64,000 bases of DNA from Corylus avellana. Lineage: Eukaryota; Streptophyta; Magnoliopsida; Fagales; Betulaceae. Shown here one piece after another: positions 1-10,958 of the stretch. Both the position numbers and the translations under genes were made by a program. Positions within the stretch are counted from its first letter, which is position 1. Each line of letters opens with the position of its first letter. The stretch spans positions 15,146,397-15,210,396 of the forward strand of contig NC_081547.1 in assembly GCF_901000735.1 (NCBI RefSeq). The letters are read 5' to 3'. Below the pieces are notes generated by a model that was not told the DNA's origin, ran no database searches, and saw nothing but the letters and a program-made list of their open reading frames with translations.

Positions 1-498
1 ATGCAAGCATACACCTTTGTACCACCAGCATATACTTCTGTTTACAATCATCAAGTATTCAACTAAGACACCAGTGTATGATGCCTCTTCCTTTGCTCAC
101 ATGTTCCTTAGCTACACATATGCCACTTCGTCTCCAAAGTCGAGTGCATCAGTTCAATTGAACTTCTGTTTAATATGCAAATCTGCGATTTATCGCGCAC
201 TATGATGTGGGTGCGGACACCAAATTCAGGCTACCGATCACACATGTGTATGGATGCCAACGATGGAGAACGGCCCAACCTATGACATTGTGGTTGGGTG
301 ATTGAGAGTTGGAATTTTTGTTTCATTATAGTTATATATATACGCTTTGGTGGATATGTTGTAAGCATATTGATGTTAATAAGAAAGATGTAGCTGCTTG
401 GGTTTTATGTGTTGTGGATATAAGTCACTATGGATGAACCATGTAAATCACGACATTATACAAAACCATGGTACCCACGGTATTCCCATAATACTCAA
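1..498. other. Unassigned sequence before the first scaffold gap
   Basis: No gene, LTR or conserved protein is recognisable here. Short open frames occur on both strands but none resembles a known family. It could belong to the missing left part of the neighbouring retroelement or to unrelated intergenic DNA; the gap at 499-598 prevents a decision. Confidence 0.4.
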
Positions 499-598
499 NN
501 NNNNNNNNNNNNNNNNNNNNNNNNNNNNNNNNNNNNNNNNNNNNNNNNNNNNNNNNNNNNNNNNNNNNNNNNNNNNNNNNNNNNNNNNNNNNNNNNNN
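499..598. other. Assembly gap (100 N)
   Basis: Exactly 100 N, the usual scaffold-gap placeholder, so the true distance is unknown. Sequence on the right is the 3' internal part of Athila-like element A. The 3' LTR of that element is expected in or left of this gap. Confidence 0.95.
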
Positions 599-1762
599 TG
601 AAGTCTCGTGAGGGTTTAATAGAAATGATACCCACAAACATTTTTAGCACTATGTCATTGACAAAGACAATTTTCATACAAACATATGGTTCTCATATCA
701 TGAGCATGTTTAACAAAGTAAACACCACAATCAAATCATCAAGCCAACCACAAATCATTCAACTCAAAGGTGGAAATTTGAGACAACACAAGCTCCAAAT
801 GTGCAAAGTGAGACTAACACAAAGTTAAGAGGCTTCAATTTTTCTCAAAGTTTGGTGTACCTCAAAATTCATAGGAATTTACACAAATGAAAACACCAAA
901 GGCTTAGATCAAGACATGCATTTTTTTTTTTTTTTTTTATATATATATTTTATTTTCATTTTTTTTGTGTAGGCTGTGCAATGTTCGGCTCCCTTAAGCT
1001 TTCTAATTGACCTATGTAACGAGTATTGGGCCAGTGACTCCCAAACCAGATGGTTTTAGGGCACTAGATGTAAAACATCCCTAAGGCTTAATTACTCAAG
1101 TCAAAAAGGCTACGAAGCCAAACTAGCCATACAGTCAACCAAGTTGAATTTCTCATCTTTTTACGCGAACACTCAATGCTTAGTGAGGCATGAGATCCGG
1201 TTACTCAATGAAAAGTTCAAACTGATGATGACAATTTTTTTTTTTTTTAATTTTTTTATCTTCAAGCCAAGGTTTCATCAACACTTCATCCTACAAATTA
1301 CAAGGCACACCCTAATCAATCCAAATCTCATACCTCACAAACTTTATGCTAGTGTGCTTGTGATAATCAACTTAGACATGTGAAGTCTCTCTAATCCACC
1401 AAATGAGTCAAAGGACTCGGATTTCTAATGACATGTAGTGTTCAAAAAGTTAAACCCACTAATGACATGCAAACCACAGTTATGATGTAACTCATGACCA
1501 ATCAACAACATAGCACAATTTTTTTTTTTTTTTTTAAACAAAACAAACAGATAAAAACAAACAAAAAGACACAAACAAACAAAAAGACAATGTGTTTGTC
1601 CACACCCCCAAACTTAAATGACACATTGTCCCCAATGTAGCAAGAGACACCATACCGTAGGATGCAGAAACTCGAGTGTGCAAAGGCCAGGGCGTCCCCC
1701 AAACTTGAACACCAAAACACCTGTCAAAATCTAGCAGCAATATTTTCTCATAGAAACAAATA
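599..1762 (-). repeat. 3' non-coding internal region of element A
   Basis: Non-coding retroelement sequence between the Gag-type ORF and the lost 3' LTR. It contains poly-T tracts near 919-938, 1236-1248 and 1520-1534. Blocks are shared with the other Athila-like copies in this window, for example the segment around 600-640 recurs near 13512, 17817 and, inverted, near 32690. No ORF of interest. Confidence 0.7.
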
Positions 1763-3132
1763 TCAAAAGATTAATTGCTGATAGAAATAAAAAGAAAATG
1801 ACAAAAAGGAAAAGAAATTAAAATAAAGTGCTGAAAATAAAAAGAAAGAAAGAATACCACACTTTCCTCGATCATTTGGGTGTCCAACCAATCCCTTCCA
1901 CCCTTTCTTCTTAAGAATTTGATATCCCTCTAGAAGGATGTTTTGCTGTCTTAGGTAGCCTAGTTGCTTGCTTCGAAGGATCTTCTTATGAACATGGTTC
2001 CTAGATTTGTGACCTTGTGTGCATAGATCCTTGAGAATTTCAGCATGAGACGGCTCTTTGAGACATTGAAGAATTGAAGGTTGGGGTTCATGAATTGTCT
2101 CAAGAGGGATTTTGATGAAGGAGTGAGCTTCAGTACTCACTCCCTTGTCACTGGACAGATTTGGAGTTGATGGGGGCTCAATGTGATCAACCTGCTCCTC
2201 TTTTTCTTTCTCCTCATGGTTACCCACAATGAAAGGCTCAGCTGCTAATGAGGGTGAGTTAGGGAATGATATCTCAGTGGTTTCCCCATTTTCAATTCGC
2301 ATCTTAGGAGTGGAGTCCAATAAGGCATCAGCTTGCTCAAGTAACTTGTCAAGGTCTAGGTCACATCCAAATTGAGCAAAGCACTTTCCCAATGGGTCCT
2401 CTATACTTGTCTCATCAACAGTCTCCTCAACAATTTCCTCTCTCCTAATTGGGGTGGTGGCTTTGACATGCTCATGATAAGGATTGCTAGAATCATCCTC
2501 ATCAATCATGTAGTGCCTTTCAGCCATCAACTGACTTTGAAGCTCTTCTTCCTCTATTCTAGTGAGTTCAGCAACTAAATAACCAAGCTGTCCTTCCAAC
2601 TTTTCAATTGCTTGAGTGTTGGCCATAGCTGCATTCTTCACTTCATTTATGGCTTGGGAGTTGACCATGGTGGCATTTTTAAGCTCTTGCAAGGTTTGGC
2701 CATTAGACTGTATGAACTCTTTGAGGGTGTTTTCCAATGATAAATCTTGTGGAGGATAATTGCAGGGTGAAGGGGTAGATGATTGGTTGTCGAACTGCGG
2801 ATATTCAGGATGGTGCAGTTCATCAAATTGGGGAGCATAATTTCCCGTAGCATTAGCTTGCCACGAGAAATTAGAATGGTTGCTCCAATGAGGGTGTAGC
2901 AATTGAAATTTGATTCAGACCCCAAACTGGAGAAATTGGTGTTCATCTGCTCATGTGAAAAATTGGAAAATTGTCCCCAAGATGGACAATTACCTGAACT
3001 ATGATAAGGGTTAGAGCAGTATGAACATGGTCCATGTGGGTGAAAATGATGAGGATGGTTGGAAAAAGCGGGTGTCCTACAACTAAGGGTAGCATTAAAA
3101 TTACCTAAAGGAAAATTCATGCTTATCCTCAC
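1763..3132 (-). pseudogene. Gag-type protein of element A, frameshifted
   Basis: Two overlapping minus-strand frames, 3132-2647 and 2902-1763, read as one protein if a frameshift near 2,895 is allowed. The first frame has a CCHC zinc knuckle with C-X2-C-X4-H-X4-C spacing (CSYCSNPYHSSGNC). The second, 379 residues, has a glutamine- and asparagine-rich N-terminus and a helical stretch with repeated NSQAINEVK/NTQAIEKLEGQ units, which looks like a coiled coil. An acidic region with DLDLDKLLEQADALLDS follows. This resembles the C-terminal half of Athila-type Gag; the Retrotrans_gag capsid core is absent from the 480 bp between primer site and ORF. The last 35 or so residues are hydrophobic and probably out of the original frame. 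It presumably binds RNA or supports particle assembly in trans, which is inference from the family. Confidence 0.7.
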
Positions 3133-3607
3133 TCTTTAAACAAAGCACACTTCCACATGAAACATTAACCAAAATTTTTTTTGGATTTTTTTGGATTTTT
3201 TTTTTTTTTGGTTTTTTTTTTTTTAAAAAAAAATAAAATAAACAAAAATACCAAAAATTAAAAACAAAAAATCAAAAACTCACAAAACGGACCAAACATA
3301 AGTTTGGCAAAATTCAAGGTGCTGGCCCGTTTTGGTGTAGTCTGTGAAGGTGCACTCGAGCGCAAGTGATGTGCGATCGAGCGCTTTGGCAGGGACTAGT
3401 TCCTTCGGCAGAGCTGCAACAGAAACAACAAAAACAAACAACTTTTTCTCTTTTTTATTTATTTTTTATTTTTTATTTTTATTAGTAACTATAAACAGAA
3501 ACAAATAAAAAAAAATAAAAATAAAAGGCAACAAACTGTAAAAAGAAAATAACTAGTAGAAAAATAAAATCAATTTAAACAAAAATCAATTTTCACAAAC
3601 AAACAAA
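3133..3607 (-). repeat. Leader of element A
   Basis: Non-coding leader between primer-binding site and Gag-type ORF. It is A/T-rich with long homopolymer runs (3178-3225, 3440-3530) and one cluster of gcactcgagcgc / gtgcgatcgagcgc motifs at 3350-3385, the same motif type found in the leaders and LTRs of the related copies. Confidence 0.6.
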
Positions 3608-3625
3608 TCCCCGGCAACGGCGCCA
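3608..3625 (-). other. Primer-binding site for tRNA-Asp (element A)
   Basis: The plus strand reads tccccggcaacggcgcca. That is the 3' end of plant tRNA-Asp(GUC) including CCA, so the minus strand is its perfect 18-nt complement, TGGCGCCGTTGCCGGGGA. It lies five bases inside the LTR edge, the normal place for reverse-transcription priming. Confidence 0.9.
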
Positions 3626-3630
3626 AAATT

Positions 3631-5509
3631 TGATGTACAAATTTAATTGTACTCGCAAGCGCACGAGTCGTGTGCAATATAGTGTGTGTGCAAGTGCGAG
3701 GTCGATCCACAGGGAATTGTGTTTGTGAAATTTAATTTCTATCTAAATCAATTATATCTTAACCTAGTTCCGAATGATTTTGATTTTGAAAATAAACTAA
3801 CATAAACTAAATAAAATAAAAATAATCAAAAGATAAACGACTAAGGTTTTAGAATTCACCTCACCAAATCAAAGCATACATTCTTATGTTTTCATTCATG
3901 CATCCGACAAACAATTAAACCCTATATATGTTCTATTGTTTTTTTATAAACCAATTGAATCATTCGATGAATCCATCTCTATTACAAATCACAACGAATA
4001 TCCAATTGAGATCAAATCATCCATTGTATCCGTAAATCACAATGGATATAAGTCTCAATCAAATCATTCGATGTATCCGTTGGATGAAACACAACGAATA
4101 TCCAACATTTTCACGATTTATAAACAACAATCAATTACAATTTTGTCACACAATTGAACTGAAACGAACATACATTACATTAAACGACGGATTTGTACGA
4201 ACGAAACATAAAAATATAAAACTAATCAATGGTGAGGCTTCATCTTCAACCTTAGTTGAAGAATTAGCCTCTCATGACAAAAGAAATCATAAAGAAACTA
4301 AATTACTTCATTAAAATTAAAAACTTACAAAAGAATTCGAGTTCCAAGCTACAAAAACCCAGAAAACACGGAAAGCGACCAAGAACGGCGCCCCCGGCGC
4401 GTCTTCGTCTGATCCCCTCAATTGTGAGGCTTAGAGGTCTATTTATAGGGCTTAGGAGAGTCCTAGAAGCCCTAGTAATCCTAGGAATTTCGGAGATTTA
4501 AGTCCAAGCCCAATTAGGTTAAAGAAAACCTAAGCCCAAATCGGAATAGGATTCGCCCAGAATTGCGCTCCTATCTTGCGGTGTGAGTTTGGCCTTGTGG
4601 CGCTCCGAATTGGGAAAATACTATTTCACAATGAATTGTATAAGTTTGAGTTATCTTTCCAATGCCGCTTGAATCACCTCAATCGGATATCTGAGCTGAA
4701 AGTTATGGCCAAAATACCGAGACGTATTCAGAATCCAATTTTGCATCCAATCCGATTTGACTTCAAATTGAGAAATTCCGAATTAATCCTTTCCTTTATT
4801 TGATTAAACTTTAACCATGATTGGTTAAGCTTAATCATATCTTCTAGATCTTCCCAATTTGCCCTTTAAGCTTGGAATTTTTCCAGAAACGCTTTATTTT
4901 CTTCCAAAAGCCTATAAAACAAAGAAAATACAAAAAGGAAGTAAAATGGCCTAATTAACCAAAACTAAAGGATTAAAACATGCAAGTTAAGGACTGAAAA
5001 TATGAATATTCTAGCACTTATCGGAATAGGAATAGGATTCGCCCAGAATTGCGGTCCTATCTTGCGGCGTGTGTTTAGCCTTGCGGCGCTCCGAATTGGG
5101 AAAATGATATTTCACAATGAATTGTATAAGTTTGAGTTATCTTTCCAATGCCGCTTGAATCACCTCAATCGGATATCTGAGCTGAAAGTTATGGCCAAAA
5201 TACCGAGACGTATTCAGAATCCAATTTTGCATCCAATCCGATTTGACTTCAAATTGAGAAATTCCGAATTAATCATTTCCTTTATTTGATTAAACTTTAA
5301 CCATGATTGGTTAAGCTTAATCATATCTTCTAGATCTTCCCAATTTGCCCTTTAAGCTTGGAATTTTTCCAGAAACGCTTTATTTTCTTCCAAAAGCCTA
5401 TAAAACAAAGAAAATACAAAAAGGAAGTAAAATGGCCTAATTAACCAAAACTAAAGGATTAAAACATGCAAGTTAAGGACTGAAAATATGAATATTCTAG
5501 CACTTATCA
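3631..5509 (-). repeat. 5' LTR of element A, with internal tandem duplication
   Basis: On the plus strand the LTR runs from tgatgtacaa to gcacttatca, so in element orientation it starts TGATAAGTGC and ends in CA. A TATA box is present (tctatttatagg at 4438-4449 on the plus strand, i.e. TATAAATAGA in element orientation). At 1,879 bp it is about 500 bp longer than the related LTRs because a segment is tandemly duplicated (4551-5036 and 5037-5509). It lacks most of the CGATCG motifs of the other copies and represents a distinct LTR subfamily. Confidence 0.85.
4543..5509. repeat. Tandem duplication, unit of 486 bp
   Basis: The segment starting attcgcccag at 4551 recurs at 5037, and tatgaatatt at 5001 recurs at 5487, giving a constant 486-base offset. 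The copies differ by only a handful of substitutions and a 6-base aatagg addition at the junction. The unit covers the U3 start of the LTR in element orientation. Confidence 0.9.
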
Positions 5510-6642
5510 ACACCCATTTTAATGGTTGAAACACCAGTTTCATCAACAGAAAAAGGATAAAGCATGCAAATGAAAGGAAGACCAAGAATAACTTTTTCAG
5601 TCATATTCTTAACAAGAACAACAGGAGTATCAAAACAGACATCACCCTGGCAAACATGTGTACTATTTAATTTGTATTTGATTTGCAAATGGCTTCCACT
5701 GGCAGAGTTTAATCTTTCAGTGGATTTTTCAAAATATTTGCTAGGAACTATTCCTTTTTGAATACAATTCAAATCGGCCCCAGAATCAATCAAAGCAATG
5801 GTTTTAAATGCATAGTTAGGAGCAATAACAATATGACCTCTACAATACCATTTCGGTGGAACAATTTTATTAATAAGGCTAATAATCTTGGCTTCATTGG
5901 AAATCACTTTATTGTTGGATTCTGCTTCATCAGAATGCTCAAATTGCTTATCATTTTCATTAACAGAATTGTGATCTTGAAAACAATTTTGGATTTTTAG
6001 GATTAATAGTTGTTGTTTTAAATCATTATTATCAATTTTAATAGTAAAGAGGTCAGTTTTCAATTCTGCAATTTCTTTCTTGATATTACTAATCTCATGT
6101 TGCAAATCCAAGATAATAATTTCTTTGGATTTTTGTTTAGAAAATCGTTCCAAAGTTTCATCAAGAGAAATTTTTATATTGTTTGGTTTATTAGTATTTT
6201 TAACCATTGTATTCTTGAGTTTTTTAAGATAGTTTTCTTTTAATTTAGGATTTTCAATTTTTGAGATTAGAGTGATTAGCAAATTTTCTTGTTCTTCAGT
6301 TTTTGTGAGGACATTACAAGTTTTGGTACCTTTGCAACAAGAATCGTTGCAACTAATTTTGAAATCATTATCAGAAAATTCACTGGTAGAATGGTAATCA
6401 GATTCACTTGAACTAGCTAAAAATTCATAATCAGAAGAATCAGAAGAACTTATTGATTGAAGAATTCTAAAAAGATTTTCTTTTTCATTGTCATCAATTT
6501 TCAAAGCATTGATTTCTTTTTTTAATTTTTTGGGTGGTTCATGGCACTTATCAGCAAAATGTCCTGTTTTCCCACAATTAAAACATTTTCCTTTGGAAAA
6601 ATATTTATCAAATTTTGAGTTATTCTTTTTGGGTTTATTCAC
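5510..6642 (-). pseudogene. Pararetrovirus zinc knuckle and aspartic protease, truncated before reverse transcriptase
   Basis: A 381-residue frame. Near residue 19 is a CCHC knuckle, C-X2-C-X4-H-X4-C (CFNCGKTGHFADKC). A Ser/Asp/Glu-rich acidic segment and a long Lys/Glu/Leu coiled-coil-like stretch follow. A retropepsin-type domain comes next, with the catalytic motif IDSGAD near residue 285 and ILGLPF near residue 352. The frame ends in a few residues encoded by the neighbouring LTR, so its natural C-terminus and the reverse transcriptase are missing. The protease would process the polyprotein in a live virus; here it cannot. Confidence 0.75.
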
Positions 6643-8480
6643 AGAAAATTTTTATTTGGTTTATTAAATTTTCTTTTCTTGTAACTATTGTAATATGGAG
6701 AGGGTCTTTTCTGGAAAATTTTATTGGATTTCTTCTTATTTCTCCAGGAAGGAGCAATAGGAGGTAACCCAAATTGTTCATAGAAATTACCCATTTCATA
6801 TTTAGCTTTCTTTTTGTTTTTCAATTGTTGCCTTATCATTTTTTGATCAATGCACATTTTTATGCCAAGTGTTTTAACAGTAGAAAAAAAAATCACCATA
6901 AGTTAAGTTTTCATACTCAATTAATCCAGTGTTAGAGTTTATGAGTTCATCTTTAACTTTATGAGCAAATAATGAAGGCAATCCATCAATAAACTTTTCT
7001 TTCCAATAAGGCTTTTGACTATCAGATTTAACCATGACTCGAGAAAGAAAAACATCTTGATACCATCTATAGTCAAATATAGTAGGACAATGAAGCTTAT
7101 TCAGGAAATCAGAAATGCGAGAAGAGATGTTAGAAGGTATTCCAATGAAATGTTTAATGATGGTGTAAATCAATGTGTTAACACTATCAAGTTCACCAGT
7201 GCCCTGTTGCTCATTAAATATGGGTAAGCCATCTTCATCTTTTTGAGAGCTTTTCTAATTGTTTCTCGAGATTCTTCAGTGAGGTGTTTATCCCACCAAT
7301 TTCGAAGCGTTCCAGAGAAACCAGTAGAAAGCAAATCAACAATTTCTGATTGGCTTAAATTGTGATTAGTAACATAAGCATTAGCAACCATAGACATGTG
7401 ATTCATTTTATTCAATAGTTCTTGTTCAGACAAACCATCAATGTTTCATTCATAAAGTTTATCAACAGAAACAGAAAATTGAGATTGAAAAAATCTTTCT
7501 TCAAACTGTAAATCAGGAGGAGTGGGTTTTGAATACCAATTTTTTGTGAGATTAATGGGTTTACTTTGATCAAAAATTCTTTGGAGTTTTTGGTCAAGAC
7601 CAAAATTATCTTCAATCATTTTAATATTGAAATCAGAAGAATATTGAGAATATTCAGAATCATTTGAATCCGATGTTTCATTGATTTTTTGAACAACACA
7701 TGCTTTCCTAGAGCCAGAAGCCTGACTAGTTTTCAGTTCTTTCAGCATTTTGTCAATCCTGTCAAGATTTTTCTGGTTAGTGGTTTTCAATCCAAGGTTT
7801 TTCCTTTCTTCAGGAAGAGAAATGATTGGGTTTTCTGTTTTACAACCAGAGGAAGTGGGAGAATCAATTTTGTCTTCAATCCGATCCAGCTGTTGGCCAA
7901 TAACATGAAGGGATTGGTTTATAAAATTGTTTTGTTCAATGATTTTTCTGGTTTCATTATGAGTAGTGGCAGGATCAGAAGTTTTAAAAGGGGAAGCTAT
8001 AATAGTTGTATCAGTTCCATAAGTCTTGATTAGTAAATTTTCAAGAGGTGGATGGGAAGCTCTGACAGTGGTTTTATCTTCTTTAACAAAAGATTTTTTA
8101 ACAACATTTAAAACATTATTGTTGAGATAATGGTTTTGAAGAAAATTAAAAAACAAAATATGTTTTTGTGCTTCAATCATTTTTTCAGTCCAACGGATTT
8201 TGATAATGGATCTTTCTTTTTCAGAAAAGTTAGAACGATAAGCATGCCGTAGCAATTGGTTTTCTTTTAAAGAAAAATCTTTTTGTAAAGCAGGCCAATC
8301 GATTTGGGAAAATAAATCTTTGACAGGAGCATGAAGAACATTTAATTGATGAGGAGGAGGAAGAGGTGCATTAAAATCTGAAGCGGATGGAGATAGAGAT
8401 CCTCCATCATCATCAAGTTGAGTAGGGGGAGGAGGTTGCTTGGCAGTGTAAAAAGCAAAAGAACTTGAGAATCATTAGAG
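6640..8480 (-). pseudogene. Pararetrovirus capsid region, broken into several frames
   Basis: Four minus-strand frames (8255-7446, 7433-7170, 7173-6874, 6899-6639) join in order into a capsid-like region. An in-frame stop at 7446-7448 separates the first two. Frameshifts near 7,190, 6,890 and 6,645 separate the others. The first frame is a linker rich in Ser, Asn and Glu. The middle frames contain a compact helical domain (MSMVANAYVTNH, LSRVMVKSD, YWKEKFIDGLPSLFAHK) typical of caulimovirid coat proteins. The last frame is very basic (Lys/Arg/Asn-rich), as expected of a nucleic-acid-binding tail just before a zinc knuckle. No restoration of the frame was attempted. Confidence 0.7.
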
Positions 8481-8493
8481 ACACCTTTTAATT

Positions 8494-9474
8494 TTAAATC
8501 AAGGTGAGCAAGAAATTTGTCAATATCTTGGTCTCTTCGTCTGAGACCTTCTGAAGTGGTTGAGCCAGCAAAAGAATTCTTCTTTCATTGATTAATAAGG
8601 GAGGTCTTTCAATTCTGTTAGTGTGGTTCAGATCAGAAAAACTGATTTTTACAGATCCATCTAAATACTGGTGGATATAATCAAGATTACTGGTATCATT
8701 TACTACTCTGAAAGGCTTAGATACATTCTCCAAGATCCAATCATTGGGAAGATCAATTTCTTCCCATCGAATCATTCTAGGAGTTCGTATATTAGCATCC
8801 TGAGTAGAACTTTGGATCAAAACAGTAGAGCTACTAGAATTCTTAATAATAGCCTGAGGATTTAGATTGGTTTTCAGCAATTTGTAATAAATACGGTTGA
8901 TGATAGCAAGAGGTCTGCTACCTTCTTCCATATCATAACCAGAAGTTAGTACATTCAAAGTTAGTGCTTTAAGAATATGAATATCATTCAAAGCAAGAGT
9001 TAAATTAGGGAAAGTATCAAAGTGAATGGGACCATTAAATAGAGAAGATTGTATCATACCAAGAATACTAGTCTGAAAACTAACAAACCGAGCATCACAA
9101 AGACATAATAAAACAGAGGCATTAATACCTAGTCTAGTTAATGGTTTAACAGCAACTTGAACAGAACCAACATGCAAGAATTTAAATCCTTTAGCAAGAG
9201 AGCCATTAACAAACTTTTTATTAAACAATTGAAATTTCTCATTATTACTAGAAATAGCAAATGTTTGTTCAACGGTTTTAATCGAATATTTAGCATTAAA
9301 AGTAGATTTGAACCAAGAAGTGGTGTAAACTTCATCTCGAGAAAGTTTAGGAATATTCCATTTATCAAAACTAAAAGAGTTATCATCTTGAACAGAGAAA
9401 TGTTTAGAATTAACAACATCTGGTGGTAATAAGGACCTAGAGCTAGCTGAAGAACTGGATCTCCACATCTTCAA
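8494..9474 (-). pseudogene. Pararetrovirus movement protein (30K-type), N-terminal part of polyprotein
   Basis: A 326-residue open frame with a Ser-rich N-terminus (RSSSSASSRSLLPPD). The body resembles caulimovirid movement proteins of the 30K family: a conserved hydrophobic core with LTLALNDIHILKALTL, then GYDMEEG, then an IYYKLLKTNLNPQA segment. Such proteins form or modify plasmodesmatal tubules for cell-to-cell movement; that role is known of the family and not shown here. The last residues run out of the ancestral frame: a +/-1 shift near 8,500 separates this ORF from a proline-rich linker and the capsid region, so it was probably part of a longer polyprotein. It is flanked upstream by the tRNA-Met primer site. 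Confidence 0.75.
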
Positions 9475-9710
9475 AAGCTAAAATTTAAATTTTCTTTTAA
9501 TCATAGGCTATTCTCCAAGAACTCACAGCACATACCCTTGGCTAAAACTAACCCTTCACCATGCCCTAAGACACCAAACCCAAGCTTAAGACTGGACTTA
9601 AAGGTCAACCGAGGTTACCTAACGGGGTGGTTGGTTTATAATTGAGAAAAGAGATATGAGTCAAAGAAATTAAAAGATCGGAGCGAATGAAAGTATGGAT
9701 CAACAACTCT

Positions 9711-9726
9711 TATGGCTCTGATACCA
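9711..9726 (-). other. Primer-binding site for initiator tRNA-Met (pararetrovirus)
   Basis: The plus strand atggctctgatacca at 9712-9726 is the complement of the tRNA-iMet 3' end, giving TGGTATCAGAGCCAT on the minus strand. In caulimovirids this site marks the start of the genome map, consistent with its place about 235 bp upstream of the movement protein frame. Confidence 0.85.
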
Positions 9727-10433
9727 ATGAGGATATATATATATATGCCAAAGTATCCATCTAATAAGTCATACAGTTTCACCCAAGACATAGAAACACA
9801 CACATCAGACTTTCATGTCATACCTCACAAATTATGTGTTAATGTGCTTGTGTAGATCAGATCAAACATATGAATTCTCAACTGCCAAAGCTAGTAACCA
9901 AACTGAAAAATCCTATAATTAGATCATGTGTTTAAAATTTTAAGTTCACCAATGAGAATCAAATCACAATTTTTAAGATCAACCAAAATTTTAAGACAAC
10001 ATGAACATGCATATTTTTTTCTTTTTTCAAAAGTGGAACAAAGTGTGTGTAAAGTGTCTCCCATACCCCTAAACTTAAATTACACATTGTCTCCAATGTG
10101 TATATAACATGGAAAGAATTTACCTGGGATATGGACAAAATTGTTTGGGATAGCATGGCTCATAGCACACCCCCAAACTTGAATTGAAGCGCACTTGTCC
10201 TTGCAAAATAAAACACTAAACAAGTAAAAAGGAAACAAAAATAAAACTAAAGACAAAAATAAATAGAAAAATAACATGATAAACTATGGGGTGCCTCCCA
10301 TGAGTGCTAAGTTTAACGTCTTCAGCCAGCCTGTACAGCACCTTCAGTACTACTGGATGGAGGTGCGCTCAATCGCACTGCCGCATGGTAGCTCAAAGTT
10401 GTGGACAAAAAAAACAGAAAAATTAGAACCTCA

Positions 10434-10434
10434 A

Positions 10435-10480
<46 letters not shown>
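10434..10480. repeat. (AAT)n microsatellite
   Basis: About fifteen uninterrupted aat units inside the leader of element B. It creates an artificial poly-Asn or poly-Tyr frame with no coding meaning. Confidence 0.95.
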
Positions 10481-10934
10481 GACTTTAAAAACAGAAACAT
10501 AAAACAAAAGGCAAAAGAAAAGAAAACAGAAAACAGAAAACAAAAACAACAAAATAAAAATAAAAATAAAAAAGAAAAATAAAAGCAAAATTGAAATCAG
10601 CAGCTTCAGTACTGCTGTCTGGCAGTGCGCTCGATCTCCCTAGAATGGGTGCATACTATCGCAAAACATAAGCATATAAGGCTCACAAACAGCAGTGCGC
10701 TCGATCACAGTGAGACCCTGCTCGATCGCACTGCCGCAAATTAAATTAGATTTGCAAATAGAAACAGAAACAAAAAAAAAACAAAACATAAAAATTAAAT
10801 AAAAATAAACAGAAACATAAAACAAACAAAATTAACAACTAAACAAAATAGAGAAAAAAATAATAAGTAAATAAATAAATAAAAGAAACTAAATTAAACT
10901 AAAGGAAAAAATTTCTTGACATAATTTAACACAA

Positions 10935-10952
10935 TCCCCAGCAACGGCACTA
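10935..10952 (-). other. Degenerate tRNA-Asp primer-binding site (element B)
   Basis: Plus-strand tccccagcaacggcacta matches the tRNA-Asp 3' end at 15 of 18 bases, and lies six bases from the LTR edge. Confidence 0.75.
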
Positions 10953-10958
10953 GAAACT

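Larger units (their letters stand above)
599..5509 (-). mobile_element. Athila-like LTR retrotransposon A (non-autonomous, 3' LTR missing)
   Basis: Read on the minus strand the order is 5' LTR (3631-5509), tRNA-Asp primer-binding site (3608-3625), leader, Gag-type ORF (about 3132-1763) and a long 3' internal region. The 3' internal region at about 600-1500 matches the corresponding parts of elements C, DE and H in this window, including the segments near 1021-1110, 13890-13970, 18220-18310 and 32280-32370. No protease, reverse transcriptase or integrase is visible, so the copy depends on an autonomous partner. The left end is lost at the scaffold gap. Placement in the Athila lineage is inferred from the primer type and from Gag similarity. 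Confidence 0.8.
5510..9726 (-). mobile_element. Endogenous pararetrovirus copy (caulimovirid-like), decayed and 3'-truncated
   Basis: Reading on the minus strand: a 15-nt match to the initiator tRNA-Met primer site, a 235-bp leader, a movement protein frame, a capsid region, a CCHC knuckle and an aspartic protease. This order is that of plant pararetroviruses with a fused polyprotein, such as petuvirus- or florendovirus-like endogenous forms. There are no LTRs. The reading frame is broken by at least one in-frame stop and several frameshifts. The reverse transcriptase and RNase H that should follow the protease are absent because sequence switches to the LTR of element A at 5509. It is an old non-functional integrated copy. 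Genus cannot be assigned without a reverse transcriptase tree. Confidence 0.8.

Noticed and set aside
398..828. Open frames running through the N gap
   Set aside because: Most of each frame is made of unknown residues, and the rest is retroelement 3' non-coding sequence.
3608..3625. Perfect 18-base tRNA-Asp 3' end on the plus strand, possibly a tRNA gene
   Set aside because: No cloverleaf sequence lies upstream, and the site sits beside an LTR edge. It is a primer-binding site.
4576..5289. Two near-identical small ORFs (75 and 95 codons)
   Set aside because: They are the same chance frame in the two copies of the tandem duplication of LTR A.
5564..9429. Plus-strand ORFs of 60-114 codons in the pararetrovirus region
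   Set aside because: All lie antisense to better-supported minus-strand viral frames and have no recognisable features.
10276..10488. Open frame with a long poly-Asn tail
   Set aside because: Produced by the (AAT)n microsatellite in non-coding element B sequence; no conserved protein.
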